Below, piece by piece: positions 17,766 through 26,555 of a stretch of DNA of 64,000 nucleotides (its first letter is position 1; each line of letters begins with the position of its first letter). Source of the stretch: Coleofasciculus sp. FACHB-T130 (GTDB taxonomy: Bacteria > Cyanobacteriota > Cyanobacteriia > Cyanobacteriales > FACHB-T130); contig NZ_JACJOG010000010.1 of the NCBI RefSeq assembly GCF_014695375.1, forward strand, positions 31,693 through 95,692, written 5' to 3'. The translations under genes were made by a program, and so were the position numbers. Under the pieces are notes generated by a model. It made no database searches. It saw nothing but the letters and a program-made list of their open reading frames with translations, and was not told where the DNA came from.

Positions 17766-18407
17766 CTAGCCTATGACTTTACAGATAGCTTTGAGAACTT
17801 GTAGTAATTGGGTTAAACGTTCAGAATCAATCAAGTTCAACTCTGGCATTAGCAGATAAGTCGGGGGATTTCCCCGCTGAATATACACTAATTGATATCG
17901 CAGCCCGTTTGTCGTTAGTCCCCAAACGGATGTTTGATGTTCTAAACTTTTATGGGCATAGGTAAGGAGTTGAGGAAGACCCGTGAAAGCTTCAACCTGA
18001 CTGTTTTTAGCTTCAATGACCAAAACCCAAAAAGATACGTTAGCTGTTGTCTGGTGAGTTTTCTTGACGGCTAAAATATCCAACCGTCCTGTAATGATGG
18101 TGTCTTCATCTGTGATATTGATATCTGCGATACCCTCTTCCAAGCTAATGTGGATAGGGTAGCGGTAAAAGCCAGCTAATCGCAGTAACGGAGCAACGCT
18201 AAGAAGCTTTACCTGTCCTTCCAGCACTTTTCCTGCTGTTAAATAGTGGCGAAAGTCATCCCAAATTTGTAATAGTTCTTGCTGTTCAAACTCTGTTAGA
18301 GGTTCTAAAGATAACAACGGTGTGAAAGAACCATTGTACTGCTCCTGAAAGTTTAAAAGACGATGAACATCATCTAGAGATAAATTGCGGGCGTTGAGAG
18401 TTGTCAT
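17766..18407 (-). CDS. PD-(D/E)XK-fold protein, restriction-endonuclease-like
   Basis: A 213-residue soluble protein. A helical N-terminus (about 1-60) precedes a probable nuclease fold: GRLDILAV, then WVLVIEAKNSQ, then GLPQLLTYAH. The D...ExK arrangement is that of PD-(D/E)XK enzymes, and the family is often annotated as a type I restriction R-subunit-like protein. It lacks the helicase of true HsdR, and there is no methylase or specificity gene nearby, so it is not a restriction system on its own. Homologues are common as solitary genes in cyanobacteria. Function is unknown; a role in nucleic-acid processing is an inference from the fold. Confidence 0.7.
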   Translation of the reverse strand: MTTLNARNLSLDDVHRLLNFQEQYNGSFTPLLSLEPLTEFEQQELLQIWDDFRHYLTAGKVLEGQVKLLSVAPLLRLAGFYRYPIHISLEEGIADINITDEDTIITGRLDILAVKKTHQTTANVSFWVLVIEAKNSQVEAFTGLPQLLTYAHKSLEHQTSVWGLTTNGLRYQLVYIQRGNPPTYLLMPELNLIDSERLTQLLQVLKAICKVIG

Positions 18408-18583
18408 GGGGTTATGTGAATTTTGGATTTTGGATTGAATGAGTTCGGTTGTTAGGGGTAAAAATTATTTTCTGAGTTTATGCCTATAGCGGGGGAAGAT
18501 GCTCTTTTGGTAAGTGGTAGATGAGCGAATAGTACCCAACAGCTTATTGTCGAAAAAAGTCTTGCTAAATCGCAAAAATCCAA

Positions 18584-19927
18584 CTAACGCGAGGGAATTG
18601 CGATGCCAGTCTGTGGATCGAAGAAATGAATTTTCTCTGGCATCAGCGATAACCACAAGCGATCGCCAATTCGCACCGCTTTGTCTGGTGGAATGCGTAC
18701 CTGTAAGGGATATGCGATCGCTGACTCTAGGAGAGTGGCAGATAAATAAGTTTCGTTGCCTAGTGCTTCCACCAAATCTACTCGCACCTGGAGATTTTTG
18801 GGGGCAGGAACGCCAACGATCAAGTGTTCGGGACGGATGCCTAAAGTCAGGGATTGCCCATCGTATTTTTGCAGTGCTGACGCCCAAACATCGGGGAGAG
18901 TGAGCCGAAATTGAGAATGGGTAATGAGGAGAGGTGCTTTCACTTGCACCGGCAAAAAGTTCATCGGTGGCGAACCAATGAATTCGGCGACAAAACGGTT
19001 GGCTGGCTGGTTGTAAAGTTCCAACGGTGCAGCGATTTGCTGGATTTTTCCGTGATTCATCACCGCGATGCGATCGCCCATTGTCATCGCTTCTGTTTGG
19101 TCGTGAGTAACGTAAATGGTTGTCGTGCCAAGCTGTCGCTGCAATTTAACAATTTGGGCGCGAGTTTCTGCCCGAAGTTTGGCATCTAAGTTTGAGAGGG
19201 GTTCATCCATCAAAAATACTTGAGGATTGCGAGCGATCGCTCGTCCCAATGCGACTCGCTGCTTTTGCCCCCCCGATAGTTGTTTTGGCAACCTGTTTAG
19301 GAGCGGCTCAATTTGCAACAATTGAGCCACTGTCCGCACCTGCTCGTTAATCGCTTTCTCGCGTTCGGGTATGTAGCGAAGATGCTTGGGAAGCGATCGC
19401 GTCATTTCCACCAACAGATTTTCCGCCCAGATGGGCAAAGAGGACTGTGGACTGAGTGAAGCATTCCCCTCCTCTGCGCCCCCATTTTCCTGCTTCCCCG
19501 CGCCTTTGTGCCCCGTGCGCCGCAGTCCAAAGGCAATGTTGTCATACACCGTCATGTGGGGATAGAGGGCATAATTTTGAAACACCATTGCGATGTCTCG
19601 TTCCTTTGGCGGCAAATCGTTCACGAGAGTGTCCCCCACCCGGATATTGCCCCCCGTTAATTCTTCCAGTCCCGCAATCAGCCGCAACAGGGTACTTTTG
19701 CCACAGCCTGAAGGGCCTACCAACACCATAAACTCGCCATCTTGCACCGTCAGGTTAATCCGTCGCAAGACATTTGTTGCTCCAGACGGAGACGAAGGTT
19801 TGTCATCTACAACCAGCGACCCCTCATCGACTGGCGTCAGCAGAGGTTCAGGAGCGATCGCTGCGACGACTTCCCCTTGACGACCGGAAAAGCTTTTGTA
19901 AACGTTTTCTATAACAACTTGTGCCAC
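18584..19927 (-). CDS. MalK/UgpC-type sugar ABC transporter ATPase
   Basis: A 447-residue ATPase with Walker A GPSGCGKST (71-79), Q-loop VFQNYALYPH, signature LSGGQKQR (217-224), Walker B VFLMDEP, H-loop YVTHDQTEAM, and a C-terminal TOBE/regulatory domain with GIRPEHL. This is the ATPase of carbohydrate or polyol importers. Two stretches are extra relative to MalK: about 35 residues before the Walker A strand (16-50), and about 50 residues in the helical subdomain (138-188). DNA under the latter is a CT-rich repeat-like tract. Translation begins at GTG 19927. No permease or binding-protein genes are adjacent, so it may serve several transporters, as orphan MalK-type ATPases do. Confidence 0.9.
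   Translation of the reverse strand: MAQVVIENVYKSFSGRQGEVVAAIAPEPLLTPVDEGSLVVDDKPSSPSGATNVLRRINLTVQDGEFMVLVGPSGCGKSTLLRLIAGLEELTGGNIRVGDTLVNDLPPKERDIAMVFQNYALYPHMTVYDNIAFGLRRTGHKGAGKQENGGAEEGNASLSPQSSLPIWAENLLVEMTRSLPKHLRYIPEREKAINEQVRTVAQLLQIEPLLNRLPKQLSGGQKQRVALGRAIARNPQVFLMDEPLSNLDAKLRAETRAQIVKLQRQLGTTTIYVTHDQTEAMTMGDRIAVMNHGKIQQIAAPLELYNQPANRFVAEFIGSPPMNFLPVQVKAPLLITHSQFRLTLPDVWASALQKYDGQSLTLGIRPEHLIVGVPAPKNLQVRVDLVEALGNETYLSATLLESAIAYPLQVRIPPDKAVRIGDRLWLSLMPEKIHFFDPQTGIAIPSR
19424..19516. repeat. CT-rich repeat-like tract inside the ABC ATPase gene
   Basis: On the plus strand this tract reads as runs of CCCC separated by T-rich steps, with GGACTG heptamer-like pieces at its left end (about 19450). 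It encodes a Gly/Glu/Asn/Ser-rich segment absent from MalK homologues. The match to a dispersed family needs a genome search. Confidence 0.45.
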
Positions 19928-20089
19928 GGCTATTAATACCCACTACTGAATCTATTTTCAATCACTTACTCGCAGCACAGAACTCTTAGGAAAATCGGAG
20001 AACCAAAGCAGTAGGGAATCTTGTGGCGGAAAAGAATTAATGGCTTTGAGTTCGGGATTCATCGTTCTCAATAAATCCCGAACGCCGAA

Positions 20090-22621
20090 CTACGAACAAA
20101 GGACGACAGTAATAATTTTTTCGTCCGGGTTTAATTCCAGGATGCGATCGCCTGTTCCATCTTTCCCTCGCAACTGCACTGAATTTACTGGCATTCGCAC
20201 CACTCGCTGGGCGCTTGTCAGAAGGACGATCTGAGACTTTGCTGGAGCCGCGACCATCGCTGCCAAAGCATCTGTTTTGCTGGTAAAATGCAGTGCCTGA
20301 GTGCCAAGGTCGCCAAGATTTGCCAGTCGGATTGTACTCATCGGCAGGCGTTTGGCATACCCCAACTGGGAAACGATTAAAATATTCTCATCATCCCCCA
20401 GCGTTAAGGCTCCTACCAGTTGCTCGGAACGCCGCAGCCGCATTGCCTGCACCCCCATCGTCGTGCGTCCCATCAAGGGTAGATGATCGTCGTTGACTTG
20501 AAGCCGCAGCAAACGTCCGCCCCCAGTCGCCAAAACGAGCTGTTCGCCGGTTTTAGCCAGATTGACGTACTTTAACCGATCGTCTTCTTTCAGTTTCATG
20601 AGCGTGATGCCGCGACTGGTAAGGTTAGCCAGTTCTACCAGAGGCAGGCGCTTGATTCTCCCCTGTTCGCTAAGCAAAATTAGATCGGCACTTTGCGGAT
20701 TTTCAGGCAGAAAAAAGTTGGAGACAATCGTTTCTGCCGCAGTTTGAGCTGAGTTGGACAGCAAGCCGATTAGCGGCGTTCCCCGCGATTGCTTCCCGGT
20801 TGGCGGAATCTCACCCACCTTGACGGGGTAAGCTTTGCCGCCGCTGCTGAGTACGACTAACTCGGCTTGGGTGCTAGTCACCTGAGTTTTGACGATAAAA
20901 TCATCTGGACGACTGCTGCTATCGCCTTTTCCAGACGCGGATTTATTTCCATTTTTAGGGATGCGCCGGACATATCCGCGCTGGGTAAACTCCAAAACTG
21001 CCTCTTCTTCTAAGTGTTCAGGAGTCAGGAGTGCGGCTTGAGTAGATTTGGCTTCTGACTTGTGACTTTTGTCTTTTGAGTCGGGTTTTTTCTCTGTTGG
21101 CTGAGTCTTTAATTCTTTCGCTTCAGTTAGGATCTTGCTACGGCGCGGATCGGTGAATTTGCGTTTGAGCGATCGCAAATCTTTTTTCAAGGCTTTCAGG
21201 AGTTCGCGGCGATCGCTTAGCAACAGTTGCAACAGATGAATTCTCTCTGACAACTCGTTAAACTCACCTTGTAAGTTTTGCCGTTCCAAGCCAGTGAGGC
21301 GTCGCAAGGGCATTGACAAAATAGCATCCGCCTGAACCTCACTGATATTCAACCGTTCTTGTAGCCTTAACTTGGCGGTGCTGCCATCGGCAGCATTCCG
21401 GAGAATTTCAATCACTGCATCCAACTCGGCTAAAGATGCCAGCAACCCTTCCACAATGTGAATGCGTCTTTCTGCCTCACCCAATTCGTAGGTATATTGC
21501 CGCGTCAGCGTCTGTTCTCGGAACTTGAGAAATTCCTCTAACAGCTGGCGCAACGTGAGCTGACGCGGCTGCCCATCTACCAATGCCAACAGGATCGCGC
21601 CAAAATTGGTACACAGCGCTGTTTGTCTATAGAGTTGATCGAGGACATGGTGAGGATTGGTGTCTCGTTTCAATTCCACCACCACGCGCATTCCTTCGCG
21701 ATCGCTTTCATCCCGCAGATCCGCGATGCCTTCGATTCGACCCTGATTGACCAGTTCCGCTACCTTCTCAATCCAACCCGCCTTATTCACCTGAAAAGGC
21801 AATTCCGTCACCACAATTGCCGTCCGCTTGTGCCGTCCCCGAGTTGCCGCAATTTCCTCAATCTGGGCGACTCCCCGCACGGTGATGCTACCGCGACCCG
21901 TGCTGTAAGCTTCCCGAATTCCCTCTGTCCCGACAATTTCGCCCCCCGTCGGGAAATCTGGCCCCGGAACTAGCTTCCATAGCTTCCCGTCTGGGAGATC
22001 GGGTTGATCGATTAGGGCAATTAAACCATCCACGACCTCACCCAAGTTGTGCGGCGGCACATTCGTTGCCATGCCGACGGCAATTCCGGCGCACCCGTTG
22101 AGTAATAACACCGGCAGCTGAGCTGGCAGTACGGTTGGTTCTTGTTGGGAATTGTCAAAGTTGCCGATGAAATCAACTGTGGCTTCGCCAATTTCACTCA
22201 GAAGCGCTTCATGACTAATTGCAGCCAGTCGCGTTTCCGTGTAACGCATCGCCGCAGGTGGGTCATTATCCACCGAGCCAAAGTTACCATGACCGCCGAG
22301 GAGGGGATAGCGGCTGGAAAATTCTTGCACCAGACGCACTAAGGCGTCATAAACCGCCTGGTCGCCATGTGGGTGATATTTGCCCAAAACATCCCCAACC
22401 ACCCTCGCACACTTGCGGTAGGGGCGGTCTGGCGTCAGTCCGAGTTCGTGCATGGCATACAAAATCCGCCGATGCACCGGCTTTAAACCGTCGCGGACAT
22501 CGGGTAATGCACGCCCGACGATCACACTCATGGCATATTCAAGGTAAGACCGTTGCATCTCCGCGTGTAAAGGCGTGGGGATGATCTGTCCGGTTGCCAA
22601 AAGGTTCAGTTGTTTCGCCAT
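20090..22621 (-). CDS. parC: Type IIA topoisomerase subunit A (ParC/GyrA-like)
   Basis: This 843-residue subunit carries out DNA breakage and rejoining with a GyrB/ParE partner. The catalytic Tyr127 lies in [10 protein letters not shown]. The winged-helix/tower core runs to about residue 480, with a Lys-rich linker (about 495-545) before a six-bladed C-terminal domain. The canonical GyrA-box QRGGKG is not present; the nearest is QSRGTPLIG. This favours a decatenating/relaxing ParC-like enzyme over a true supercoiling gyrase. Cyanobacteria usually have two gyrA homologues, of which this looks like the second. The position equivalent to E. coli GyrA Ser83 is Gln88 ([10 protein letters not shown]). 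ATG 22621 is well placed. The 5' end of this gene is duplicated at 23421-23591. Confidence 0.9.
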   Translation of the reverse strand: MAKQLNLLATGQIIPTPLHAEMQRSYLEYAMSVIVGRALPDVRDGLKPVHRRILYAMHELGLTPDRPYRKCARVVGDVLGKYHPHGDQAVYDALVRLVQEFSSRYPLLGGHGNFGSVDNDPPAAMRYTETRLAAISHEALLSEIGEATVDFIGNFDNSQQEPTVLPAQLPVLLLNGCAGIAVGMATNVPPHNLGEVVDGLIALIDQPDLPDGKLWKLVPGPDFPTGGEIVGTEGIREAYSTGRGSITVRGVAQIEEIAATRGRHKRTAIVVTELPFQVNKAGWIEKVAELVNQGRIEGIADLRDESDREGMRVVVELKRDTNPHHVLDQLYRQTALCTNFGAILLALVDGQPRQLTLRQLLEEFLKFREQTLTRQYTYELGEAERRIHIVEGLLASLAELDAVIEILRNAADGSTAKLRLQERLNISEVQADAILSMPLRRLTGLERQNLQGEFNELSERIHLLQLLLSDRRELLKALKKDLRSLKRKFTDPRRSKILTEAKELKTQPTEKKPDSKDKSHKSEAKSTQAALLTPEHLEEEAVLEFTQRGYVRRIPKNGNKSASGKGDSSSRPDDFIVKTQVTSTQAELVVLSSGGKAYPVKVGEIPPTGKQSRGTPLIGLLSNSAQTAAETIVSNFFLPENPQSADLILLSEQGRIKRLPLVELANLTSRGITLMKLKEDDRLKYVNLAKTGEQLVLATGGGRLLRLQVNDDHLPLMGRTTMGVQAMRLRRSEQLVGALTLGDDENILIVSQLGYAKRLPMSTIRLANLGDLGTQALHFTSKTDALAAMVAAPAKSQIVLLTSAQRVVRMPVNSVQLRGKDGTGDRILELNPDEKIITVVLCS

Positions 22622-23340
22622 GAGTTTTATTCCCTAGTTCCTGAAAACGTAAAATTTTTTTGCATCTTGAGGTTGATGACCGATCGCGTCACAAATGGCA
22701 ACGTGACAAAGAACCTTTCACAGTAGTATGGAACCGCAGCTATGACCACGACTCTTCCAAAGAGCGCCATTGAAAGGAAAAACTCGATGAAAACCGTTTT
22801 GATTGTAGAAGACGATCCGATTAATGCTCGGGTTTTTTCTAAGATTCTGAGCAAGCGGGGCGGTTTGGCAGTTAAGCATACCGAAAACGTGGAAGAGGTG
22901 ATGCAAATTGCCCAATCCGGTGAGGCTGACATTATTTTGATGGATGTTTCCCTGGCCCATAGTGTTTACCAGGGTAAGTCGGTTGATGGCATAAAAATCA
23001 CGCAGATGTTGAAGGCTGACCCGCAAACTGCTAGTTTGCCTATTATCCTGGTTACGGCTCATGCGATGGAGGGCGATCGCGAAAATTTCCTCAAACAGAG
23101 TGGTGCCGATGCCTATATTTCTAAACCAGTTGTCGATCATCAACTGTTTGTGGATCAAATCAAGGCATTGTTGCCACAATAATACTTTTATGTTCCAAGG
23201 GTAGGGCGGGCATTGACCGCCCTGAGTTGTAAAATTCAATGTCTTCCATTTGGAGTGTGAAGGCGCTCTTGTGGCTTTTTACCTTTCAGCCTTTGCCCTC
23301 TTCTGTTGCCACCAGTTTAGTACATTTGTATTATTTAAGG
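22468..23340. repeat. Tandem duplication, copy 1
   Basis: This segment recurs at a constant offset of +970 bp. Three anchors agree: the topoisomerase start codon (22621 vs 23591), the MKTVLIVEDD codon (22787 vs 23758, offset 971) and GTTTAGTACA (23315 vs 24285). It contains the 5' end of the topoisomerase gene, its divergent promoter region and a response regulator. Confidence 0.9.
22742..23182 (+). CDS. Single-domain response regulator, duplicate copy 1
   Basis: A stand-alone receiver of 146 residues: IVEDDPIN, phospho-acceptor Asp68 in IILMDVSLAHS, Thr in LVTAHAMEGD, Lys in YISKPV. It has the DivK/CheY-like look with an insertion after the aspartate (YQGKSVDG). The start at 22742 is favoured over ATG 22787: between the two duplicate copies the first 15 codons differ mostly at synonymous third positions with no indels, as coding sequence should. 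It is divergent from the topoisomerase gene, so they share a 120-bp promoter region. Cognate kinase unknown. It differs from copy 2 at about 20 of 131 core residues. Confidence 0.88.
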   Translation: MTTTLPKSAIERKNSMKTVLIVEDDPINARVFSKILSKRGGLAVKHTENVEEVMQIAQSGEADIILMDVSLAHSVYQGKSVDGIKITQMLKADPQTASLPIILVTAHAMEGDRENFLKQSGADAYISKPVVDHQLFVDQIKALLPQ

Positions 23341-23420
23341 AATCCTGGTGGATGGTTTCTTTAGTTCGCGTGACTCGCATCCCCCGACAACTCTGGCAAA
23401 GTGACATGAGGGACGTGGCA

Positions 23421-23591
23421 TTAATCCCACAAACTGGGATTTAAACGGTTGCGGACGTTGGGTAAGGCACGTCCGGCGATCGCGCTCATGGCATATTTAA
23501 TGGCGTATTCAAAATATGATGGTTGCATCTTTGCGTGTAATCCTGTAGGGACAAACCGTCCGGTCGAAGGTCGGTTCAGTTTTTTTATCAT
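23421..23591 (-). pseudogene. Duplicated 5' fragment of the topoisomerase A gene
   Basis: Reading the minus strand from ATG 23591 gives 56 codons before TAA. They align with the start of the ParC-like protein: LNRPSTGRFVPTGLHAKM against [18 protein letters not shown], then SYFEYA, and SAIAGRALPNVR against [13 protein letters not shown] 6-base insertion keeps the frame. The reading frame and an upstream AGGAA are intact, so a short peptide could still be made, but it lacks every catalytic element. It arose with the tandem duplication. Confidence 0.85.
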
Positions 23592-24310
23592 AAGTTTTAT
23601 TTCCTATTTATTAACAGCAATAAAAAATTTGCATCTTGCAATTGATGGCAAATTAAGCGATAAATTTTAAGGTGACAAAGAAATTTTCATAATCGTATTG
23701 AAACAAAAAACAATGACGACGACCCTAGAAAAAAACGCTGTTGAAGGGAAAAATTCGATGAAAACCGTTTTGATTGTAGAAGACGATCCGATTAATGTTC
23801 GGGTTTTCTCTAAAATCCTGACAAAGCGAGCCGGTTTGCAAGTGAAACATACTGAAAATGTAGAAGAAGTAATCCAAATTGCCCAAGCTAGGGAGGTTGA
23901 CATTATTTTGATGGATGTTTCCTTAACAAACAGTTTTTACCAGGGTAAATCGGTTGATGGCATAAAAATTACCCAACTATTAAAAGCTAACCCGCAAACT
24001 GCCGCTCTACCGATTATTCTGGTGACAGCTAATGCGATGGAAGGCGATCGCGAAAATTTCCTCCAGCAAAGTGGTGCCGACGAATACATTTCTAAACCAG
24101 TTGTCGATCATCAACTGTTTGTGGAGCAAATCATGGCACTGATACCACAAAAGTAGTTTTGATGTTGATACGGTAGTGCAAACTTCATGCAGGCGTGTTG
24201 CAAAGCTCTTATTTCAAAACTCTTTGTGACGGCTGTGCCCAAAACTTCGGCTCGCAGGTCTTGTATTCAGTTAGGTAAAACCTAGTTTAGTACACTTGTA
24301 TTCTTTCAGA
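23438..24310. repeat. Tandem duplication, copy 2
   Basis: This is the second copy of the ~970-bp unit, diverged from copy 1. It holds the truncated topoisomerase fragment, the intergenic region and the second response regulator, and ends shortly after GTTTAGTACACTTGTATTCT. A 15-bp exact tandem repeat begins at 24307, right at the right-hand limit of similarity. Confidence 0.88.
23713..24156 (+). CDS. Single-domain response regulator, duplicate copy 2
   Basis: A 147-residue receiver paralogous to the gene 970 bp upstream. All receiver residues are kept: EDDP, Asp68 in ILMDVSL, Thr in LVTANAM, Lys in SKPVVDH. About 20 of 131 core residues differ, several in surface helices and after the phosphorylation site (TNSF for AHSV). 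The copy therefore appears under selection and may have a different partner. ATG 23713 matches the preferred start of copy 1; an in-frame TTG lies at 23698 and ATG at 23758. It has lost the divergent full-length topoisomerase gene, keeping only its fragment. Confidence 0.87.
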   Translation: MTTTLEKNAVEGKNSMKTVLIVEDDPINVRVFSKILTKRAGLQVKHTENVEEVIQIAQAREVDIILMDVSLTNSFYQGKSVDGIKITQLLKANPQTAALPIILVTANAMEGDRENFLQQSGADEYISKPVVDHQLFVEQIMALIPQK

Positions 24311-24519
24311 AATAGTAGAGGCAGAAATAGTAGAGGGGTAGCATTTTTGCGGCTGCCCAATCGTTTCTCATGTTAGAGTGCGATCGCGTAACGTCTAGGC
24401 TTTCTTCGCTGTTTCTCCTGAATGCCTTAATGATGCAACCTTTATTGGCATTGCTGCAAGCAGTTAGCGCGAGTAATACCGACTCGCGCCTACGTCTAGG
24501 TGAGATGATGCTGAATCAA
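24157..24519. other. Intergenic region with 15-bp tandem repeat
   Basis: No gene is supported. CAGAAATAGTAGAGG occurs twice in exact tandem (24307-24336). The rest, including a HIP1-bearing stretch near 24380, shows nothing recognisable. Confidence 0.6.
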
Positions 24520-24867
24520 TTAAAAATTTTGACTTAATAAGGAGTCAAACTCCGCCTGTAATGCCTTTATATCGGCAACTCTGGCGACTAACAAATTCTC
24601 TTTGCCAGCATCCTTAAGACGCTTATTCCAATATTGGATATTTTCAGAATTATTCAGCCAAAAGTCTACCATCGTATGCAGAATCTCTTCTAAATTCCAG
24701 CCTCGCTTGGGTGGAACCGCTTCGACGGATTCCAGAAAAGCATCCAGCGTGCATTTAGGACTTCCTAGGTATTCGGCTCTGTGTGGATCTGTTTGAATAA
24801 TTTCCTGTTGATGGTTAAAGAAATAAAGAATGGGAGATACCCCTAAAATTTCAAAGGTATAGTTCAT
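24520..24867 (-). CDS. Hypothetical protein (~115 aa)
   Basis: I do not recognise a named family. The 115-residue soluble protein begins MNYTFEILGVSPILYFFNHQ, then has an acidic middle and a C-terminal helix. ATG 24867 is chosen over an upstream start at 24909 because GAGGAGACTG precedes it at good distance. There is no signal peptide, membrane segment or metal motif. It stands alone between a signalling duplication and a divergent transporter gene. Confidence 0.65.
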   Translation of the reverse strand: MNYTFEILGVSPILYFFNHQQEIIQTDPHRAEYLGSPKCTLDAFLESVEAVPPKRGWNLEEILHTMVDFWLNNSENIQYWNKRLKDAGKENLLVARVADIKALQAEFDSLLSQNF

Positions 24868-25080
24868 CGCAGTCTCCTCAAAATTCTCTTTCTTGCTGAA
24901 TCCTACCAATTGTTAAAGAATAGTATGGTTACATTGCTAACATCTTTGGCATCCGGCTTAAGTAAATTTATACAATGTTTGATAAGCGAGAAATATCCGC
25001 CAGAAGAAGTGTGCAGCCTGAACTGAGGAGTATGCCCTTCGGTAAAATTTACATCAGAATGACCGATTCAAAAAACAGGA

Positions 25081-26010
25081 ATGATATTTTTAACAAATTT
25101 TTTTAATTGGATTACAAATTTTAAAGGAGAACTGGCGGCACTCAGTGCCGCCTTTTTATGGGCGATCGCTTCGCTGGTTTACAGCCGCTTGGGACGGCAA
25201 ATCCCACCCCTAGAACTGAATTTGTTTAAAGGGATAATTGCGATCGCGTTCCTTGTCCTCACCCTACTTTTGCAAGGACAGCTACTACCTGAAATCAACC
25301 CCACTGCACTAACATTGCTGCTACTCAGTGGTGTCCTCGGCATTGGATTGGGAGATACGGCTTATTTTGCAGCCATCAACTGCCTGGGTGCAAGGCGTAC
25401 CTTGATATTAGAAACCCTAGCACCCCCCTTAACAGCCGTGTTAGCGCTAGTCTTTTTACAAGAACAACTGACGGCTGCTGCTTGGTGCGGCATTTTATTA
25501 ACCATTTTGGGCGTCGTCTGGGTGGTGACGGAACGAGTGCCTAATTCCACCGCTGAAAGCAAGCATCTGACGATGCGGGGAATTAGTTGGGGTTTACTGG
25601 CAGCAGTAGCACAGGCAACAGGTGCCGTCCTCTCGCGGACAGCCCTCATCCAATCGAGTATCAGCCCCTTGTGGAGTACCTTGGTGCGCTTGGGGGCAGG
25701 GGTTCTGGTGCTACTGCTGTGGAAGTTGCTGGGACAGCGTCAAGTCAACGGCTGGCTTAAACCGTTGCAGTCTTGGCGCATTGTAGGAGTCATTGCCATA
25801 ACCGCTTTTTTCAGCACCTATCTCGGCATCTGGTTGCAACAAATTTCTCTGAAATTCGCCCCCGCAGGAATTGCCCAAACCCTAAGTTCTACTAGCCCTT
25901 TGTTTGTCTTGCCTCTAGCGGTTTGGATGGGTGATGTTGTCAGTTTTCGAGCTATTTTAGGCGTTTTAGTTGCCTTGGGCGGTGTCGCAGTGTTATTTAG
26001 CCTTCGGTAG
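25081..26010 (+). CDS. EamA/DMT-family transporter
   Basis: A 309-residue inner-membrane protein with about ten hydrophobic helices in two EamA halves: the first from about 18 to 150 (ALSAAFLWAIASLVYSRLG, LGDTAYFAAIN), the second from about 165 to 305 (GISWGLLAAVAQATGAVLSR, PLFVLPLAVWMGD). Drug/metabolite-transporter proteins export amino acids, nucleosides or other metabolites; the substrate cannot be read from sequence. An AGGA lies just before ATG 25081. It is divergent from the hypothetical gene at 24520. Its length is normal for the family. Confidence 0.9.
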   Translation: MIFLTNFFNWITNFKGELAALSAAFLWAIASLVYSRLGRQIPPLELNLFKGIIAIAFLVLTLLLQGQLLPEINPTALTLLLLSGVLGIGLGDTAYFAAINCLGARRTLILETLAPPLTAVLALVFLQEQLTAAAWCGILLTILGVVWVVTERVPNSTAESKHLTMRGISWGLLAAVAQATGAVLSRTALIQSSISPLWSTLVRLGAGVLVLLLWKLLGQRQVNGWLKPLQSWRIVGVIAITAFFSTYLGIWLQQISLKFAPAGIAQTLSSTSPLFVLPLAVWMGDVVSFRAILGVLVALGGVAVLFSLR

Positions 26011-26231
26011 CGATTTGGTGGGGAAGTGCCTTGAACAGAAAATTGCGATCGCACTATTACACCAGTAGTTTTAGAAAGGGAGATTGCTTAATTAATAAAG
26101 TTTGAGGCTATGCTTAACCCCTAAAAACATAGCGCCTACTTCAGAAGTAGACGCTCTCAAGAGAGGACTTTTTAACCCAGTTCTATCACTTTGTCAGAAG
26201 CCGCAATAATTTGCGATCGGCAGTAGATAGA

Positions 26232-26414
26232 CTAAATTGTTGTATTTTCCCGATCCATCTGGCGCTCAATCGTTTCGATCGCAGCGTTAAGTCCCGCCAA
26301 TCTTGCCTCTAGATCGTTTCGCATCCATTTCAGGAACCGAAGTCTGCGTTCCTGATAATCTCTACCGGAAACTGGTTGAGATCCCCAACAGGTACTACCC
26401 CAAAACGGAAACAT
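26232..26414 (-). CDS. Small conserved-looking protein (60 aa)
   Basis: The frame from ATG 26414 encodes about 60 residues starting MFPFWGSTCWGSQPVSG, then an Arg-rich helix (YQERRLRFLKWMRNDLEARL) and a second helix (AGLNAAIETIERQM). The aromatic N-terminus followed by a coiled-coil-like tail looks like a real cyanobacterial small protein. AAGGA stands 8 bases upstream of this ATG. The same frame continues upstream to 26555, but those codons look non-coding. No function is known to me. It lies 140 bp after the LysR regulator on the same strand. Confidence 0.55.
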   Translation of the reverse strand: MFPFWGSTCWGSQPVSGRDYQERRLRFLKWMRNDLEARLAGLNAAIETIERQMDRENTTI

Positions 26415-26555
26415 AGCGTTCATCCTTAATGTAAGTCTACTTTCATCTTGACCAAATTTTTTGGCAGTAAGGTGGCTGAGAGTGCAGTGATTACCGTATC
26501 TCCAACAAAAAGAGCGCCTTTGTGATTTGCGATCGCGCTCTCTCCTTAACTTCAA

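Noticed and set aside
17766..18407. Restriction-modification system
   Set aside because: Only a solitary PD-(D/E)XK-fold protein; no helicase, methylase or specificity gene is nearby.
23315..23335. LexA-like AGTAC-N4-GTAT sites in both duplication copies
   Set aside because: One mismatch to the consensus I recall, located after the receiver genes and not near a promoter; the two sites are copies of each other, so repetition is no support.
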